Of a DNA stretch of 64,000 bases, positions 17,757 through 27,379 are shown one piece after another. The stretch is from an uncultured Acidobacteriota bacterium (GTDB lineage: Bacteria; Acidobacteriota; Blastocatellia; RBC074): assembly GCA_902825875.1 (NCBI GenBank), contig CADECP010000013.1:13936-77935 (forward strand). Direction: 5' to 3'. How positions within the stretch are numbered: position 1 is the stretch's first letter; each line of letters starts with the position of its first letter. The position numbers and the translations under genes were made by a program. The notes below the pieces were generated by a model. That model had not been told where the DNA came from. It did no database searches and was given only the letters and a program-made list of their open reading frames with translations.

Positions 17757-17879
17757 ATGAATCAACCAATTGAAGGCGAACACGAATATCCGCACTGGAA
17801 TCGCGTTTACATAACCGTAATCGTTTACACCGTAGTCTTGATTGTCGCGCTGTGGTTGTTTTCGCGGATGTTTCAATAA
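17757..17879 (+). CDS. 40-residue single-span membrane protein, symporter companion
   Basis: The frame encodes MNQPIEGEHEYPHWNRVYIT followed by a hydrophobic helix (VIVYTVVLIVALWLFSRMF). A charged soluble N-terminus and one membrane span make it resemble the small accessory subunits seen upstream of sodium:solute symporters. The ribosome site is ACTGGAG. The symporter gene starts 62 bases downstream, with a short hairpin repeat between. Confidence 0.7.
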   Translation: MNQPIEGEHEYPHWNRVYITVIVYTVVLIVALWLFSRMFQ

Positions 17880-17881
17880 AG

Positions 17882-17930
17882 GAAGCTTCGCGCTTCTATT
17901 TACAGCGGACAGGATGTCCGCGCTCCCAGG
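17882..17930. repeat. Short hairpin repeat of the GCGGAC family
   Basis: Two hairpins lie side by side: GAAGC-TTCGC-GCTTC (17882-17896) and GCGGACA-GGA-TGTCCGC (17905-17921), then GCTCCCAGG. The second stem and its flank resemble parts of the composite repeat at 61241-61380. It sits in the spacer before the symporter. Confidence 0.6.
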
Positions 17931-17941
17931 GAGATCATTAA

Positions 17942-19702
17942 ATGCATTGGCTGGATTGGGCGATTGTCGCCGCTTACCTGATTTACATCGTTTACGACGG
18001 ATTGCGGCTGACGAAAAAGAGCAACGAAATCGAAGGCTACTTTCTGGCCAGCCGCAGCTTGCCGTGGTGGGCTGTGGGCTTGTCCGTGATGGCTACGCAG
18101 TTGTCGGCCATCACGCTGGTTGGCACAACCGGGCAAGCTTATGCCGATGGCATGCGCTTCGTGCAGTTTTATTTCGGGTTGCCGTTTGCGATGGTGATTT
18201 TGTGCGTGACGGCTGTGCCTTTCTTTTACCGAGCCAAAGTTTTCACCGCTTACGAATACCTGGAGCGGCGTTTCGATTCCAAGACCCGCAGCCTGACCAG
18301 TTTCTTCTTTCTGGTTTCACGTGGATTGTCGTGCGGAGTGATCGTCGCCGCGCCTTCAGTTGTTTTGTCGCTGGTGTTGGGCTGGAACGAACTGACTACG
18401 ATTTTGGTCATGGGGTTGACGACGACGATTTACACAATGTTTGGCGGAGTCCAGGCTGTGGCTTGGACGGATGTGAAACAGATGGTCATCATCTTCATCG
18501 GCTTGGGAATCATCCTGTTCGTCATCATCGGCCAATTTCCCGCCGGAGTTTCAGTCGGCGAAGCGATGGATTTGGCCGGAGCCGTCGGGCGCATGAAAGC
18601 CGTGGATACCAGTTTCAACCTGAACGAAACTTACACGTTGTGGTCTGGATTGATCGGCGGATTGTTTTTGATGCTCTCGTATTTCGGCTGTGACCAGAGC
18701 CAGGTGCAACGCTTCCTGACTGCCAAATCAGTCAGCGAAGGCCGCACGTCCTTGCTGATGAGCGCCTTCATCAAAATCCCGATGCAATTGCTGATTCTGT
18801 TTATCGGCGTCATGGTTTTTGTGTTTTATCAGTTCGTGCAACCGCCGATGATCTTCAAAGCCGACGACCGCGCCAAAGTCGAACAGATAGCGGAGTATAA
18901 AGATCTCGAGAAAGATTACGCTGTTGCTTACGAAAAACGCCGGCGAAGTGCGCTTCTCTTTTCCAGCCTCAATGGTGAACGGACTGCTGAAAAAGATGCG
19001 TTGTTACAAGAAGCTGTAGTTGGATTTGTAAAGGGAGACTCAATTCCTACTGATGCGCTCAGAAATCTTGGACTAGACGGGGAAAAGGCTAAAGAAAATT
19101 ACGCCGCTGCCAACCAGGAAATGAACTCCATCCGCAAACGCGCAGGCGATCTGGTCAAAAGCGTCACGGGCAAAGCTTTCAACGACACGAACTACGTTTT
19201 CCCTTCGTTTGTCACCAAATACGCGCCTGCCGGAGTCATCGGCTTAATCATCGCGGCAATCTTTGCGGCGGCGATGAGTTCGATTTCGGCGGAACTGGCT
19301 TCGCTTTCGACGGCAACGGTGATTGATTTTTACCGCCGCCATTTCAAGAAAGAAGCTCCTGACGCTCACTACTTATTCGTTTCAAAAATCGCCACCGGCT
19401 GTTGGGGAATCTTCGCCTGCATCGTTGCCGTTTACGCCGGGCGGCTTGGTTCGCTGATCGAAGTCGTCAACAAATTCGGTTCGTACTTTTACGGTTCGAT
19501 TTTGGGCGTGTTCGTGCTGGCCATCGCCACGAAACGCGCCACCGGCAACGGAGCCTTTTTCGGCTTGCTGGCGGGGATGGCAACGGTTGCCGTGGTTGGC
19601 AACACGACAAAAATCAGCTTCCTTTGGTATAACGTCGTCGGCTGCGTGGCGGTCGTTATCGTTGGAATGTTGATTAGCCTGTTTGATCGAAAGGAAAAGT
19701 AG
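17942..19702 (+). CDS. Sodium:solute symporter (SSS/SLC5 family)
   Basis: 586 residues with about 13 hydrophobic spans. The N-terminus [20 protein letters not shown] and [20 protein letters not shown] are the SSS signature, and [20 protein letters not shown] is the conserved later helix with sodium-site serines. Unlike compact members there is a soluble insertion of roughly 100 residues at about 305-405 (charged, [20 protein letters not shown] and following). The family imports sugars, sialic acid, monocarboxylates or similar solutes with sodium; the cargo is unknown. The small protein upstream may be an accessory subunit. The antitoxin gene starts two bases after the stop, so the transcript may continue. 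Confidence 0.9.
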   Translation: MHWLDWAIVAAYLIYIVYDGLRLTKKSNEIEGYFLASRSLPWWAVGLSVMATQLSAITLVGTTGQAYADGMRFVQFYFGLPFAMVILCVTAVPFFYRAKVFTAYEYLERRFDSKTRSLTSFFFLVSRGLSCGVIVAAPSVVLSLVLGWNELTTILVMGLTTTIYTMFGGVQAVAWTDVKQMVIIFIGLGIILFVIIGQFPAGVSVGEAMDLAGAVGRMKAVDTSFNLNETYTLWSGLIGGLFLMLSYFGCDQSQVQRFLTAKSVSEGRTSLLMSAFIKIPMQLLILFIGVMVFVFYQFVQPPMIFKADDRAKVEQIAEYKDLEKDYAVAYEKRRRSALLFSSLNGERTAEKDALLQEAVVGFVKGDSIPTDALRNLGLDGEKAKENYAAANQEMNSIRKRAGDLVKSVTGKAFNDTNYVFPSFVTKYAPAGVIGLIIAAIFAAAMSSISAELASLSTATVIDFYRRHFKKEAPDAHYLFVSKIATGCWGIFACIVAVYAGRLGSLIEVVNKFGSYFYGSILGVFVLAIATKRATGNGAFFGLLAGMATVAVVGNTTKISFLWYNVVGCVAVVIVGMLISLFDRKEK

Positions 19703-19704
19703 TT

Positions 19705-20130
19705 ATGAGTACCACATTGCAAACTGTCCAGGAGAAAGCGATGCAACTTTCGCCAGTGCAATTGGCAAAAGTCATTAGCTTGATGGACGAGTTGTTGGCA
19801 GAAACAAGACCGCGCCCAAAAGGAAAACTTAAGTTTGATTGGGCAGGTCAATTAGAGGATGAGCTGATTGGTAAATCGTCGGTTGAATTACAGCACGAAG
19901 CCACAGAATTGCGGATTGAGAGCGCAATGGGTTATCTCAAGCAATCGCCGACGGAAGAAGCTGAAAGTCAGGTCAACAGTTCTCAAACTCATAACCAACG
20001 ACACAAACCGGTTTTTGACTGGATTGGCGACGATGATGACGAGCCAGAACAATTGTCTTCGGTCGAGCTACAACATCTGGCGACTCAATTGTGGGTTGAA
20101 AAGCTGGAGAAAAATCTGGCAAGTAAATGA
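19705..20130 (+). CDS. Antitoxin of a PIN-type toxin-antitoxin pair, internally duplicated
   Basis: 141 residues. An N-terminal helical segment (LSPVQLAKVISLMDELLAE) resembles the DUF2281-type antitoxin start. The rest is two related blocks: KLKFDWAGQLEDELIGKSSV plus ELQHEATELRIE (about 41-72), and KPVFDWIGDDDDEPEQLSSV plus ELQHLATQLWVE (about 100-132). The block FDW-G-(acidic)-SSVELQH-A is the toxin-binding tail found once in related antitoxins, so this protein has it twice. It overlaps the PIN gene by ATGA. The duplication may change the stoichiometry of toxin neutralisation. Confidence 0.72.
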   Translation: MSTTLQTVQEKAMQLSPVQLAKVISLMDELLAETRPRPKGKLKFDWAGQLEDELIGKSSVELQHEATELRIESAMGYLKQSPTEEAESQVNSSQTHNQRHKPVFDWIGDDDDEPEQLSSVELQHLATQLWVEKLEKNLASK

Positions 20131-20543
20131 AACTACTTCTGGACGCCAACATCTTCCTTGAATTGTTTTTGAAGCAGCGCCAAATGGCTGAAGCCCGTAC
20201 TTTGCTTGAAGGCGACACTCACGAACTTCATATCTCGATTTTCAGCCTTTATTCAATCGGTATTTTGCTGCAACGTAGAAATCGTGTCCGTCAATGGAAA
20301 CGCTTTCTGCGCGACATGATCCAAACCGGCTTGGTCAAGGTTCTTGTGCTGGAGATTGATGAACTCGCCGAAATCTTTCAAACGGCGCACGTGCTTTCAC
20401 TTGATTTCGATGATGCGTACCAGTATTTGACTGCCGAAAAATACAACCTAACTTTGGTCAGCTTCGACAAAGATTTTGACTTCACACCTCGCGGACGAAT
20501 GTCGCCGCAAGCAATAAATCAATCCAACACTCCAACTTCATAG
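20127..20543 (+). CDS. PIN-domain toxin (VapC-like)
   Basis: 138 residues. It starts [20 protein letters not shown] with the first PIN aspartate (D6). Further acidic residues lie in [20 protein letters not shown] and VSFDKDFD, completing the metal-binding set of PIN ribonucleases. The gene overlaps the antitoxin gene by four bases, the standard toxin-antitoxin arrangement. It would cleave a specific RNA (tRNA or rRNA in known VapC proteins) when freed from its antitoxin. Confidence 0.83.
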   Translation: MKLLLDANIFLELFLKQRQMAEARTLLEGDTHELHISIFSLYSIGILLQRRNRVRQWKRFLRDMIQTGLVKVLVLEIDELAEIFQTAHVLSLDFDDAYQYLTAEKYNLTLVSFDKDFDFTPRGRMSPQAINQSNTPTS

Positions 20544-20551
20544 GAACGACA

Positions 20552-23194
20552 ATGAAAAGAAGCTTCGCCTTGTTGCTGATCTTTGCGCTGACGGCGCAGT
20601 TAATTTTGATTTCAGTCGCAGCCGACACGCGCCCTTCGTCCGAAGAGCGCGGAGCCAGCGGATTGGCGCTGACCTTGCGCCGGCTGCAAACCATCGGCAG
20701 CGTCTTGCACACGGCGGCTCACCCCGATGATGAAAGCACGGAAATGCTCGCTTTTATGTCGCGGGCGATGGGAGCGCGCACGGCTTACCTGTCGCTGAAT
20801 CGCGGCGAAGGCGGGCAGAACGGCATAGGCCCGGAGTTGGGCGAAGCTTTGGGCGTCATTCGCACCGAAGAGTTGCTGGCCGCGCGCAAACTGGATGGCG
20901 GTGAACAATACTTCACGCGCGCGATGGATTTCGGCTTCACACGTTCGCCGGAAGAGACTTTTCAGAAATGGAGCCGCGAAGAAGTGTTGGGCGATATGGT
21001 GCGCGTCATTCGCATGATGCGTCCGCTGGTGCTGGTCAACGGGTTCAGCGGCACTTCGCAGGACGGTCACGGCCAACATCAAGTCGCCGGATTGCTCGCG
21101 CCCGAAGCCATCAAAGCCGCCGCCGATCCCGCGCGCTTTCCCGAACAAATCAGCAAAGAAGGTTTGCAGCCCTGGCAAGTGTTGAAACTGTACGCCCGCC
21201 GATTTGGCGGCGGCAGTTCCGGCCCGCGAGCCGAATTCGATGTCGGCGCTTACGATCCTGTGCTGGGGCGTTCGTACAACGAACTCGCTTCTGACGGTCG
21301 CAGCCGCCATCGGTCGCAAGACTTCGGAATGATTCAAACCAAAGGCGCGGCGGTTCGCGCTTTCCCGCGCTTGTCTTCGCTGGTTGAAACGACGGAAAAA
21401 GAAACGTCGTTGTTTGGCGGAATTGATGTGACCTTGACCGGCGTCGCCAAATTTGCCGGAGCCAATGGCGAACGAATGTTGCCCGCTCTGACCAAAACCA
21501 AAGACGCCGCCGCCAAAGCTCTGGCCGAATTCAAAATCGAACAGCCGGAATTGATCGCTCCGCATCTGGCCGCAGGTTTGCGCGAAGTTCGCGCCCTTCG
21601 AGCTTCACTTGGAAACCTGGATGCAATCTCAAAAGCCAACGTGGATTCGATTCTGGCGACCAAAGAAAATCAGTTCAACGACGCTTTGGCCAAAGCGCAC
21701 GGCGTCGTGGTTGATGCGCTTTCAAACACCGAAATCGTCACGCACGGCGAAGCCGTTGACGTTGCCGCGCACGTTTACTTCAGAGCTTCGGCGGCCAACG
21801 CTTCGCCGGCGGCCAAGCTTGAAGCTCCGGCCACATGGCAGATTGCGCCGCTTGCGCCTGAACCGGAACAGCCAGCGACTGGAATGGCAATGTTGCGCGG
21901 ACGCGAAACGCCGAATTTCGTAGCTCGTTTCCGCGCCACCGTCCCTGAAGGCGAAGCTTCGACGCAACCTTATTGGCTGGCCAAACCTCGCACCAAAGAT
22001 CAGTTCGATTGGGACGACCGTATGCCGCGCAATTTGCCGTTTGCTCTGCCAGTGGCGTCGGCTCGCGTTGAACTGACCTTGAGCGGCGAACGAGTCGTTA
22101 TTACTCAACCGGTCGAATATCGTTTTGCCGACAAAACCTTCGGCGAAATCCGTCGCGAACTGAAAGTCGCTCCGGCGATTACGCTGACCGTCAATCCGCA
22201 ATTGCTGGTGATTCCATCCGAAAGCGCCAACCGCACGCGAGAAATTTCTGTCGAAATCACAGACAACGCGCGGCGACCAATCAGCGGCTTGGTCAAGCTG
22301 AACGCTCCGCAAGGTTGGAAAGTCGAAAACGATCCGCGTCCCTTGAGCTTCACCAAGCAAGGCGAAAAGACCGCGCGCACGTTCAAGGTGACTCCGCCCG
22401 CCGGAGCCAACGGCGTGTTCGATCTGCAAGCAATAGCCCAAGAAGGCGGCAAGACTTACGACAACGGCTACACGGCGATTTCTTATCCCCACATCGAAAC
22501 GCATTTCATCTATCGCGCAGCCAAAACCAAAGTCGAAGTCTTTGACGCCAAAGTCGCCGCCAATTTGAAAGTCGGATATGTGATGGGCAGCGGGGACGAC
22601 GGCCCGCAAGCTTTGCAACAACTCGGCGTCAACGTTCATTTGATTAGCTCTGTGGAACTGGCTTCGAGCGATTTGTCAGGTTACGACACCATAGTGCTTG
22701 GCATTCGCGTTTACGAAGTCAACGAAGACGTGATGGCGAACAACAAACGTTTGCTGGAATACGTCTCGAACGGTGGGACGCTGATCGTGCAATACAACAA
22801 AAACGAATACGCCAGCGGCAACTTCGCGCCTTATCCGGTGAAGATGGCGCGCGGCGACCGTGTGACGGACGAAAATGCTCCGGTGACAGTGCTGGTTCCC
22901 GATCATCCGCTGTTCAACTTCCCGAACAAGATCGGCGCAGACGATTGGAAAGGCTGGACGCAGGAACGCGGCCTGTATTTCCTCAGCGATTGGGATGCGC
23001 GTTACACGCCGTTGCTAGCTGCGCCGGACGACACCGGCAAAGTCCTGAACGGAGGCCAACTGGTCGCGCAATACGGCAAAGGCAATTACATCTTCACGGG
23101 TTATGCGTGGTTCCGGCAATTTCCGGTCGGTACACCGGGCGCGTATCGGATGTTTGCGAATCTGGTCAGTTACGCGAAAGCCGCGAAGAAGTAG
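20552..23194 (+). CDS. Large exported PIG-L family deacetylase
   Basis: 880 residues with an N-terminal signal peptide ([20 protein letters not shown]). The zinc site of PIG-L/LmbE deacetylases is AHPDDE at 56-61, with the distal HGQH at 173-176. The domain is followed by about 300 residues of beta-rich sequence, including a region like alpha-galactosidase NEW3 ([20 protein letters not shown]), and a C-terminal region ([49 protein letters not shown]) with a glutamine-amidotransferase-like fold. Probable role: removing N-acetyl groups from extracellular glycans or related compounds. This long form is common in Acidobacteriota and Bacteroidota. It starts nine bases after the PIN toxin. Confidence 0.88.
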   Translation: MKRSFALLLIFALTAQLILISVAADTRPSSEERGASGLALTLRRLQTIGSVLHTAAHPDDESTEMLAFMSRAMGARTAYLSLNRGEGGQNGIGPELGEALGVIRTEELLAARKLDGGEQYFTRAMDFGFTRSPEETFQKWSREEVLGDMVRVIRMMRPLVLVNGFSGTSQDGHGQHQVAGLLAPEAIKAAADPARFPEQISKEGLQPWQVLKLYARRFGGGSSGPRAEFDVGAYDPVLGRSYNELASDGRSRHRSQDFGMIQTKGAAVRAFPRLSSLVETTEKETSLFGGIDVTLTGVAKFAGANGERMLPALTKTKDAAAKALAEFKIEQPELIAPHLAAGLREVRALRASLGNLDAISKANVDSILATKENQFNDALAKAHGVVVDALSNTEIVTHGEAVDVAAHVYFRASAANASPAAKLEAPATWQIAPLAPEPEQPATGMAMLRGRETPNFVARFRATVPEGEASTQPYWLAKPRTKDQFDWDDRMPRNLPFALPVASARVELTLSGERVVITQPVEYRFADKTFGEIRRELKVAPAITLTVNPQLLVIPSESANRTREISVEITDNARRPISGLVKLNAPQGWKVENDPRPLSFTKQGEKTARTFKVTPPAGANGVFDLQAIAQEGGKTYDNGYTAISYPHIETHFIYRAAKTKVEVFDAKVAANLKVGYVMGSGDDGPQALQQLGVNVHLISSVELASSDLSGYDTIVLGIRVYEVNEDVMANNKRLLEYVSNGGTLIVQYNKNEYASGNFAPYPVKMARGDRVTDENAPVTVLVPDHPLFNFPNKIGADDWKGWTQERGLYFLSDWDARYTPLLAAPDDTGKVLNGGQLVAQYGKGNYIFTGYAWFRQFPVGTPGAYRMFANLVSYAKAAKK

Positions 23195-23243
23195 CCAGTG
23201 TCAGCCGCTCGTGCGTAAGCAAGAGCATTCACAATTGTTTTTT

Positions 23244-23441
23244 GCCGCGTAGCGGCGATTGAATTTAGGCAGGTCGTTTACGGCCTGCAAAGGAAAGAAG
23301 AAATTCCGCGTCGCGTAGCGACGGTTGAGACGGTTGAGTCTCAATCAACAGATTCAATCGTCGCTACGCGACGAGCCAATCCTGATGATCGCTGTGCAGG
23401 CCGTAAACGACCTGCCTAAAGTCAGCCATCCCTCTGGGATG
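23244..23441. repeat. Composite palindromic repeat, copy 1
   Basis: A 26-base perfect inverted repeat (23264-23289 and 23395-23420) contains GCAGGTCGTTTACGGCCTGC on the left arm. Between the arms are two hairpins that are also complementary to each other: CGTCGC-GTA-GCGACG (23309-23323) and CGTCGC-TAC-GCGACG (23359-23373). Outer hairpins flank the whole: GCCGC-GTA-GCGGC (23244-23256) and CATCCC-TCT-GGGATG (23427-23441). The short spacers GATTGAATTTAG and CTAAAGTCAGCC recur in copies at 27123 and 59674. No coding capacity. It may fold as RNA or as a cruciform. Confidence 0.8.
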
Positions 23442-23485
23442 AAAACCAGTGCAGCCCTAGCTTTGATTCAACTCAGGAGAGCCAA

Positions 23486-23874
23486 ATGAGTGACAAACGC
23501 TTTCGCATCGCCTTTTCCTTTGCCGGAGAAAAACGCGACTTCGTGGCCGAAGTCGCCGCCTTGCTCGCCAAACAATTCGGCGAAGAGGCCATCCTTTACG
23601 ACAAATTCCACGAACTGGCTGCATTGGCGCAGGACCGGAAAGATTGGCCGCAAGCCGAAAAGCTGGCGCGTCAGGCGCTGCCCTTGTCCGAAAAAGTAGG
23701 CCGTTTGGAATTGATCGCTTCCAACTGCCAACGCATTGCCAAAGTCTGGTGCGGCAGGGCAAATCCGCAGAAGCTCTGCTTTACGCCCAACGCTCGGTGG
23801 AAATCTTCACCCGGCTCGGCGTTCCCTCAGACATCGAAGCCGCCCGCGCGATTCTGCGGGAATGCGAATCCTAG
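23486..23874 (+). pseudogene. Broken TIR-TPR gene: internal deletion and frameshift
   Basis: The start MSDKRFRIAFSFAGEKRDFV to FGEEAILYDKFHE is the beginning of a bacterial TIR domain. After only about 43 residues it switches to TPR-like helices (WPQAEKLARQALPLSEKVGR, LELIASNCQRIAKV). At about 23750 the frame is lost: the natural continuation LVRQGKSAEALLYAQRSVEI, then TRLGVPSDIEAARAILRE, is in another frame and stops at 23874. So the rest of the TIR domain and any middle part are missing, and one base has been gained or lost. A fragment of a TIR-TPR signalling or defence protein is the best reading. Confidence 0.72.
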
Positions 23875-23884
23875 TCCGTCCGGC

Positions 23885-24379
23885 TTATCGGAAGATGTCC
23901 TCTTTGCCTTTGATGACCATGCCGGGTTCGCTTTGTTCGATCTCGGCGATCAAGTTGCGGACTTCAGATTTGGTGGAATGAGTGGCTTGCCAAAGTCGGC
24001 GCAGAATCAGTTTCAGATCAAGGCAAGGAATCCGATTGGCCTGACAGTAATTGCGGGCACGTCTGTCATTGGTAAGCAATTTACCGCTGCGTGTAGCGCA
24101 CAAAGCAATGCATTCTCTTTCACCGGCATTAAGCGAGGGCGGTAGTGTGCTGGCCAGAGCATTCTCGTCAGCAGTCGGGTCAAGCGACTGAAATCCACCG
24201 CCGGTTAAATCATCAACAATTGGTTGCAGGAAGCCACGTCCACGACGCAATCCGATTTCGAGTTCTTTGACGACGGCTGGTGGCAGATAGAGAACTTCAG
24301 TTTCGGCAACGGCAAATAGCAGATCGAGTCGTCCGATACGCGCAAAGGTCGAAAGGATGTTGGTGTCAGCAATAATCAT
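23885..24379 (-). CDS. DUF3368-type PIN-like toxin
   Basis: 164 residues. MIIADTNILSTFARIGRLDL carries the first PIN aspartate, LNAGERECIALCATRSGKLL the central acidic residue, and LLTNDRRARNYC the third acidic site, in the pattern of DUF3368 proteins. These are PIN-domain nucleases paired with UPF0175 antitoxins. The start overlaps the stop of the antitoxin gene as ATGA. It lies directly beside the broken TIR-TPR gene on the other strand, ending 10 bases from its end. Confidence 0.8.
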   Translation of the reverse strand: MIIADTNILSTFARIGRLDLLFAVAETEVLYLPPAVVKELEIGLRRGRGFLQPIVDDLTGGGFQSLDPTADENALASTLPPSLNAGERECIALCATRSGKLLTNDRRARNYCQANRIPCLDLKLILRRLWQATHSTKSEVRNLIAEIEQSEPGMVIKGKEDIFR

Positions 24380-24690
24380 GCGGGCTGGCTGAAAAAGCGG
24401 GCGATGTCGTCATCCATTGTTTCGGCGGATTCGGCTTCAATCACAATCGGGATGCCGCGTTCGATCAAAGTTTCTTCAAACTGCCAACGGTCGAGTCCGG
24501 CCATCTCAGCCGCGCGGCCCAAGGAAACCTCATCGTTTTTGAACAGATCAAGCGCCAGTTCCAACCGCAATGACCGATTGTTGAGCAGCAGATTACGGAC
24601 GGCATCCGAAATCACTTCTTCCTTGTTTTGATAAAGTCCCAACCGCAACAGCGATGCGACTTCCAGGTCAACAAAATCCGTATAAGACAT
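24376..24690 (-). CDS. UPF0175-family antitoxin
   Basis: 104 residues. LRLGLYQNKEEVISDAVRNL and the HTH-like segment VSLGRAAEMAGLDRWQFEETL, ending ERGIPIV, are the UPF0175 signature. These antitoxins bind DNA through this helix-turn-helix and neutralise a PIN toxin. The pair probably represses its own promoter, which would lie between 24691 and the RecQ gene start at 24799. Confidence 0.83.
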   Translation of the reverse strand: MSYTDFVDLEVASLLRLGLYQNKEEVISDAVRNLLLNNRSLRLELALDLFKNDEVSLGRAAEMAGLDRWQFEETLIERGIPIVIEAESAETMDDDIARFFSQPA

Positions 24691-24798
24691 CTGGGTTTCT
24701 CCAATGGTTCAGTAACGATGAATCGGGCGGGATTATAAAGCTCGGCACAAAGTCGTCCAAACCTGTTCAAGAATTGCCTGTGCTAAACTCCATCGTGC

Positions 24799-27075
24799 AT
24801 GCCCACATTCGATGACGCACAATCCGCGCTGGAACAGTTTTTCAGCTTCAGCACTTTTCGCGAAGGCCAGGCCGACGTGATTCGCGCCGTGTTGGACAGG
24901 CGCGATTGCATCGTCGTCATGCCTACTGGCGGAGGCAAATCGCTCTGTTATCAACTCCCTGCCCTGCTGTTTCCCGGCGTGACGCTGGTGATTTCTCCGC
25001 TGATTGCGTTGATGAAAGATCAGGTGGACGCGCTCAACGCGCGACAGATTCCGGCGACGGTCATCAACAGTTCCATCAGTTTTGACGAACAACTGTCGCG
25101 CATGCGGTTGATGACGGAAGGTTTTTTCCGGCTGGTTTATGTCGCGCCGGAACGGTTTCGCAACGAACGTTTTCTGGAAGCTCTGAAAGGCGTTCAGGTG
25201 TCGCTTTTCGCCGTGGACGAAGCTCATTGCATTTCTCAATGGGGGCACGATTTCCGACCGGATTATTTGCGGCTGCGTTCGGCAATTGACGCGCTGGAAC
25301 AGGACGGCCACCGGCCTCAAGTCATTGCGCTGACCGCAACGGCTACGCCAAAAGTCCGCGACGACATCGCCGCTCAGTTGGGATTGCATCGCCCGGCCAG
25401 TTTCATCGCCGGGTTTGATCGCCCGAACCTGATGTTGCGCGTTGAAAAGTGCAAAACCGACAAGGAACGAATTGCACGCGCGGCGCAGATCATCGAACGC
25501 AGCGACGGCACAGGCATCATTTACGCCTCCACGCGCAAAGCCGTCGAAGAAATCACTCACCAATTGAAAACGCTGGGATTGAAAGTCGCCGGTTATCACG
25601 CAGGCTTTGGCGAAGCCGTGCGAGCGCGCGTGCAAGACAGTTTTATGTCCGGCGAATTGCAAGCCATCGTCGCCACCAATGCGTTCGGAATGGGCGTGGA
25701 CAAACGCGATTTGCGGTTCGTCACGCATTACAACATGCCGGGTTCGGTCGAAGCTTATTACCAGGAAGTCGGGCGAGCCGGGCGCGACGGTTTGCCATCG
25801 GTTTGCACGTTACTGTTCAACCACATTGACACGCGCACGCACGAATTTTTTATTGACGGCAGCTATCCCGATCCGGATGTGATACGCGATGTGTATGATT
25901 GCCTGAAAGGCGTTGACCGCGACGAAATCGAATTGACCGCACGCGAAATCGCTCCGCGCATCGGCGTCAAAAACGAACTGGCGATCAATTCGGCGCTGGT
26001 CTTTTTGGAAAAAGCCGGTCACATCGAACGTGTGCCGGGCGGAGGCACGATCAAACTGCTCGACCGCGTTTCGCGCATACTGTTGCGCGTGGATTGGCAC
26101 GATCTTTCCAAACGCCGAACCGCAGAAGAGCGAAAGCTGCGCGAAATGCTGAATTTCGCTTATCACGAAAACTGCCTGCGCCAATTCATCCTGCGCTATT
26201 TCGGTGACCGCAAACAGCCGACGAACTGTCGCTGCTCCAACTGCCAGCCGCGAATGAAGTGGAAGGAAATCGAAGAAGCCGTCGAAGAGCGTCACCAACG
26301 AATTTCCAACTCCGCCGATCAGCCGGTCGAAACCGGCGGCCTTCGCGCGTTGAGCGATCAAGAACATCTGGCTGCGCGAAAAATTCTGAGTTGCGTGGCG
26401 CGTCTGGAAGGCCGATTCGGCAAATCGCTGGTGGCCGGCGTTCTGCGCGGTTCGCGCGCTCGCAACGTGCTGAGCAATAACCTGGATCAACTTTCGACCT
26501 ACGGTTTGCTGCGCGAATACTCACAGGACGAACTGACCAAATTCATCAACGCGCTGATTGTCGCCGGATGTGTTCGCCAAAGCGGAGCGGCTTATCCCGT
26601 CGTGACGCTGACCGAACTTGGGCGGCAGGTGATGCTGGACAAAGTGCGCGTCGAACTCGATCTGGAAAGCGTCGGCGCGGATTTGTCCGACGACATCAGC
26701 CAAGAAACCGAACAAGCCGAAACCGCCGCCATTCAAAAACGGCTGCAATCCAATCGGTTAGGCGACACGCACGAAAAAACCTTTGCGCTGTTCCGCGCCG
26801 GATTCAGCCCCGCCGAAATCGCCGACCAACGCGGGTTGAAAGTCAGCACCATCGAAGAGCATTTGTCGTTGCTGATAGAAGCCGGTCGAAACATCAACGT
26901 TGATGAATTGGTCAGCCCCGATCATCGCGCCTTGATCGAAACCGCTTACGCGCAATGCGTCGAAGCCGGACAAGTCGGGCTGACTCCGATCAAACAATTG
27001 CTGCCGGAGCAAATCAGTTACGGCGCAATTCGCATCACGCTGGCGGTGCTTCGACGCAAACAAACGCCTTTGTAA
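24799..27075 (+). CDS. recQ: ATP-dependent DNA helicase RecQ
   Basis: 758 residues. Walker A is MPTGGGKSLCYQLPALL, the DExH box is AVDEAHCISQWGHDFRPDYL, and helicase motif VI is YYQEVGRAGRDG. The zinc-binding cysteines lie in CLRQFILRYFGDRKQPTNCR and CSNCQP. A winged-helix RQC domain follows (about 520-630), and the C-terminus has another helical module (FRAGFSPAEIADQRGLKVST) like the HTH_40 extension of longer RecQ proteins, in place of a clear HRDC domain. The helicase unwinds forked and recombining DNA. It is longer than E. coli RecQ (about 610). It starts 108 bases from the divergent UPF0175 antitoxin gene. Confidence 0.95.
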   Translation: MPTFDDAQSALEQFFSFSTFREGQADVIRAVLDRRDCIVVMPTGGGKSLCYQLPALLFPGVTLVISPLIALMKDQVDALNARQIPATVINSSISFDEQLSRMRLMTEGFFRLVYVAPERFRNERFLEALKGVQVSLFAVDEAHCISQWGHDFRPDYLRLRSAIDALEQDGHRPQVIALTATATPKVRDDIAAQLGLHRPASFIAGFDRPNLMLRVEKCKTDKERIARAAQIIERSDGTGIIYASTRKAVEEITHQLKTLGLKVAGYHAGFGEAVRARVQDSFMSGELQAIVATNAFGMGVDKRDLRFVTHYNMPGSVEAYYQEVGRAGRDGLPSVCTLLFNHIDTRTHEFFIDGSYPDPDVIRDVYDCLKGVDRDEIELTAREIAPRIGVKNELAINSALVFLEKAGHIERVPGGGTIKLLDRVSRILLRVDWHDLSKRRTAEERKLREMLNFAYHENCLRQFILRYFGDRKQPTNCRCSNCQPRMKWKEIEEAVEERHQRISNSADQPVETGGLRALSDQEHLAARKILSCVARLEGRFGKSLVAGVLRGSRARNVLSNNLDQLSTYGLLREYSQDELTKFINALIVAGCVRQSGAAYPVVTLTELGRQVMLDKVRVELDLESVGADLSDDISQETEQAETAAIQKRLQSNRLGDTHEKTFALFRAGFSPAEIADQRGLKVSTIEEHLSLLIEAGRNINVDELVSPDHRALIETAYAQCVEAGQVGLTPIKQLLPEQISYGAIRITLAVLRRKQTPL

Positions 27076-27122
27076 CTGACGTTACGCGATAACAGACTAA
27101 ATAAAGCGTTTGACCGCTTCTT

Positions 27123-27316
27123 CGTCCCGACAGGGACGGTTGAATTTAGCGCGGCGTTTCAACGCCGGGTAGCAGAGTCTTTCTCCGCCGCGTCCTGTCA
27201 GGACGCTTGAATCCTGTTCTAACGGAAACTCAAGCGTCCCTACAGGACGCCTGTTCATTCGCTGCTTTTCCCGGCAGTGAACTGCCGGGCTAATATCAAC
27301 CGTCCCTACCGGGACG
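27123..27316. repeat. Composite palindromic repeat, copy 2
   Basis: Six hairpins occur in order: CGTCCC-GACA-GGGACG (27123-27138), CGGCGTT-TC-AACGCCG (27152-27167), GCGTCCT-GTC-AGGACGC (27190-27206), GCGTCC-CTACA-GGACGC (27234-27250), CCCGGCAGT-GA-ACTGCCGGG (27270-27289) and CGTCCC-TACC-GGGACG (27301-27316). The spacers GTTGAATTTAG after the first and GGCTAATATCAAC before the last match copies 1 and 3, although the stems differ. It fills most of the gap between RecQ and the BtpA-like gene. Confidence 0.8.
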
Positions 27317-27379
27317 AAAACCGTGTCAAACCCAGTGTTCGATTCTTTAGCGCGTAACATCAGTTCGTAATTTCCCTTT

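Noticed and set aside
23244-23441. CRISPR array
   Set aside because: The repeats are hairpins in inverted orientation, not direct repeats with regular unique spacers, and no cas gene is near.
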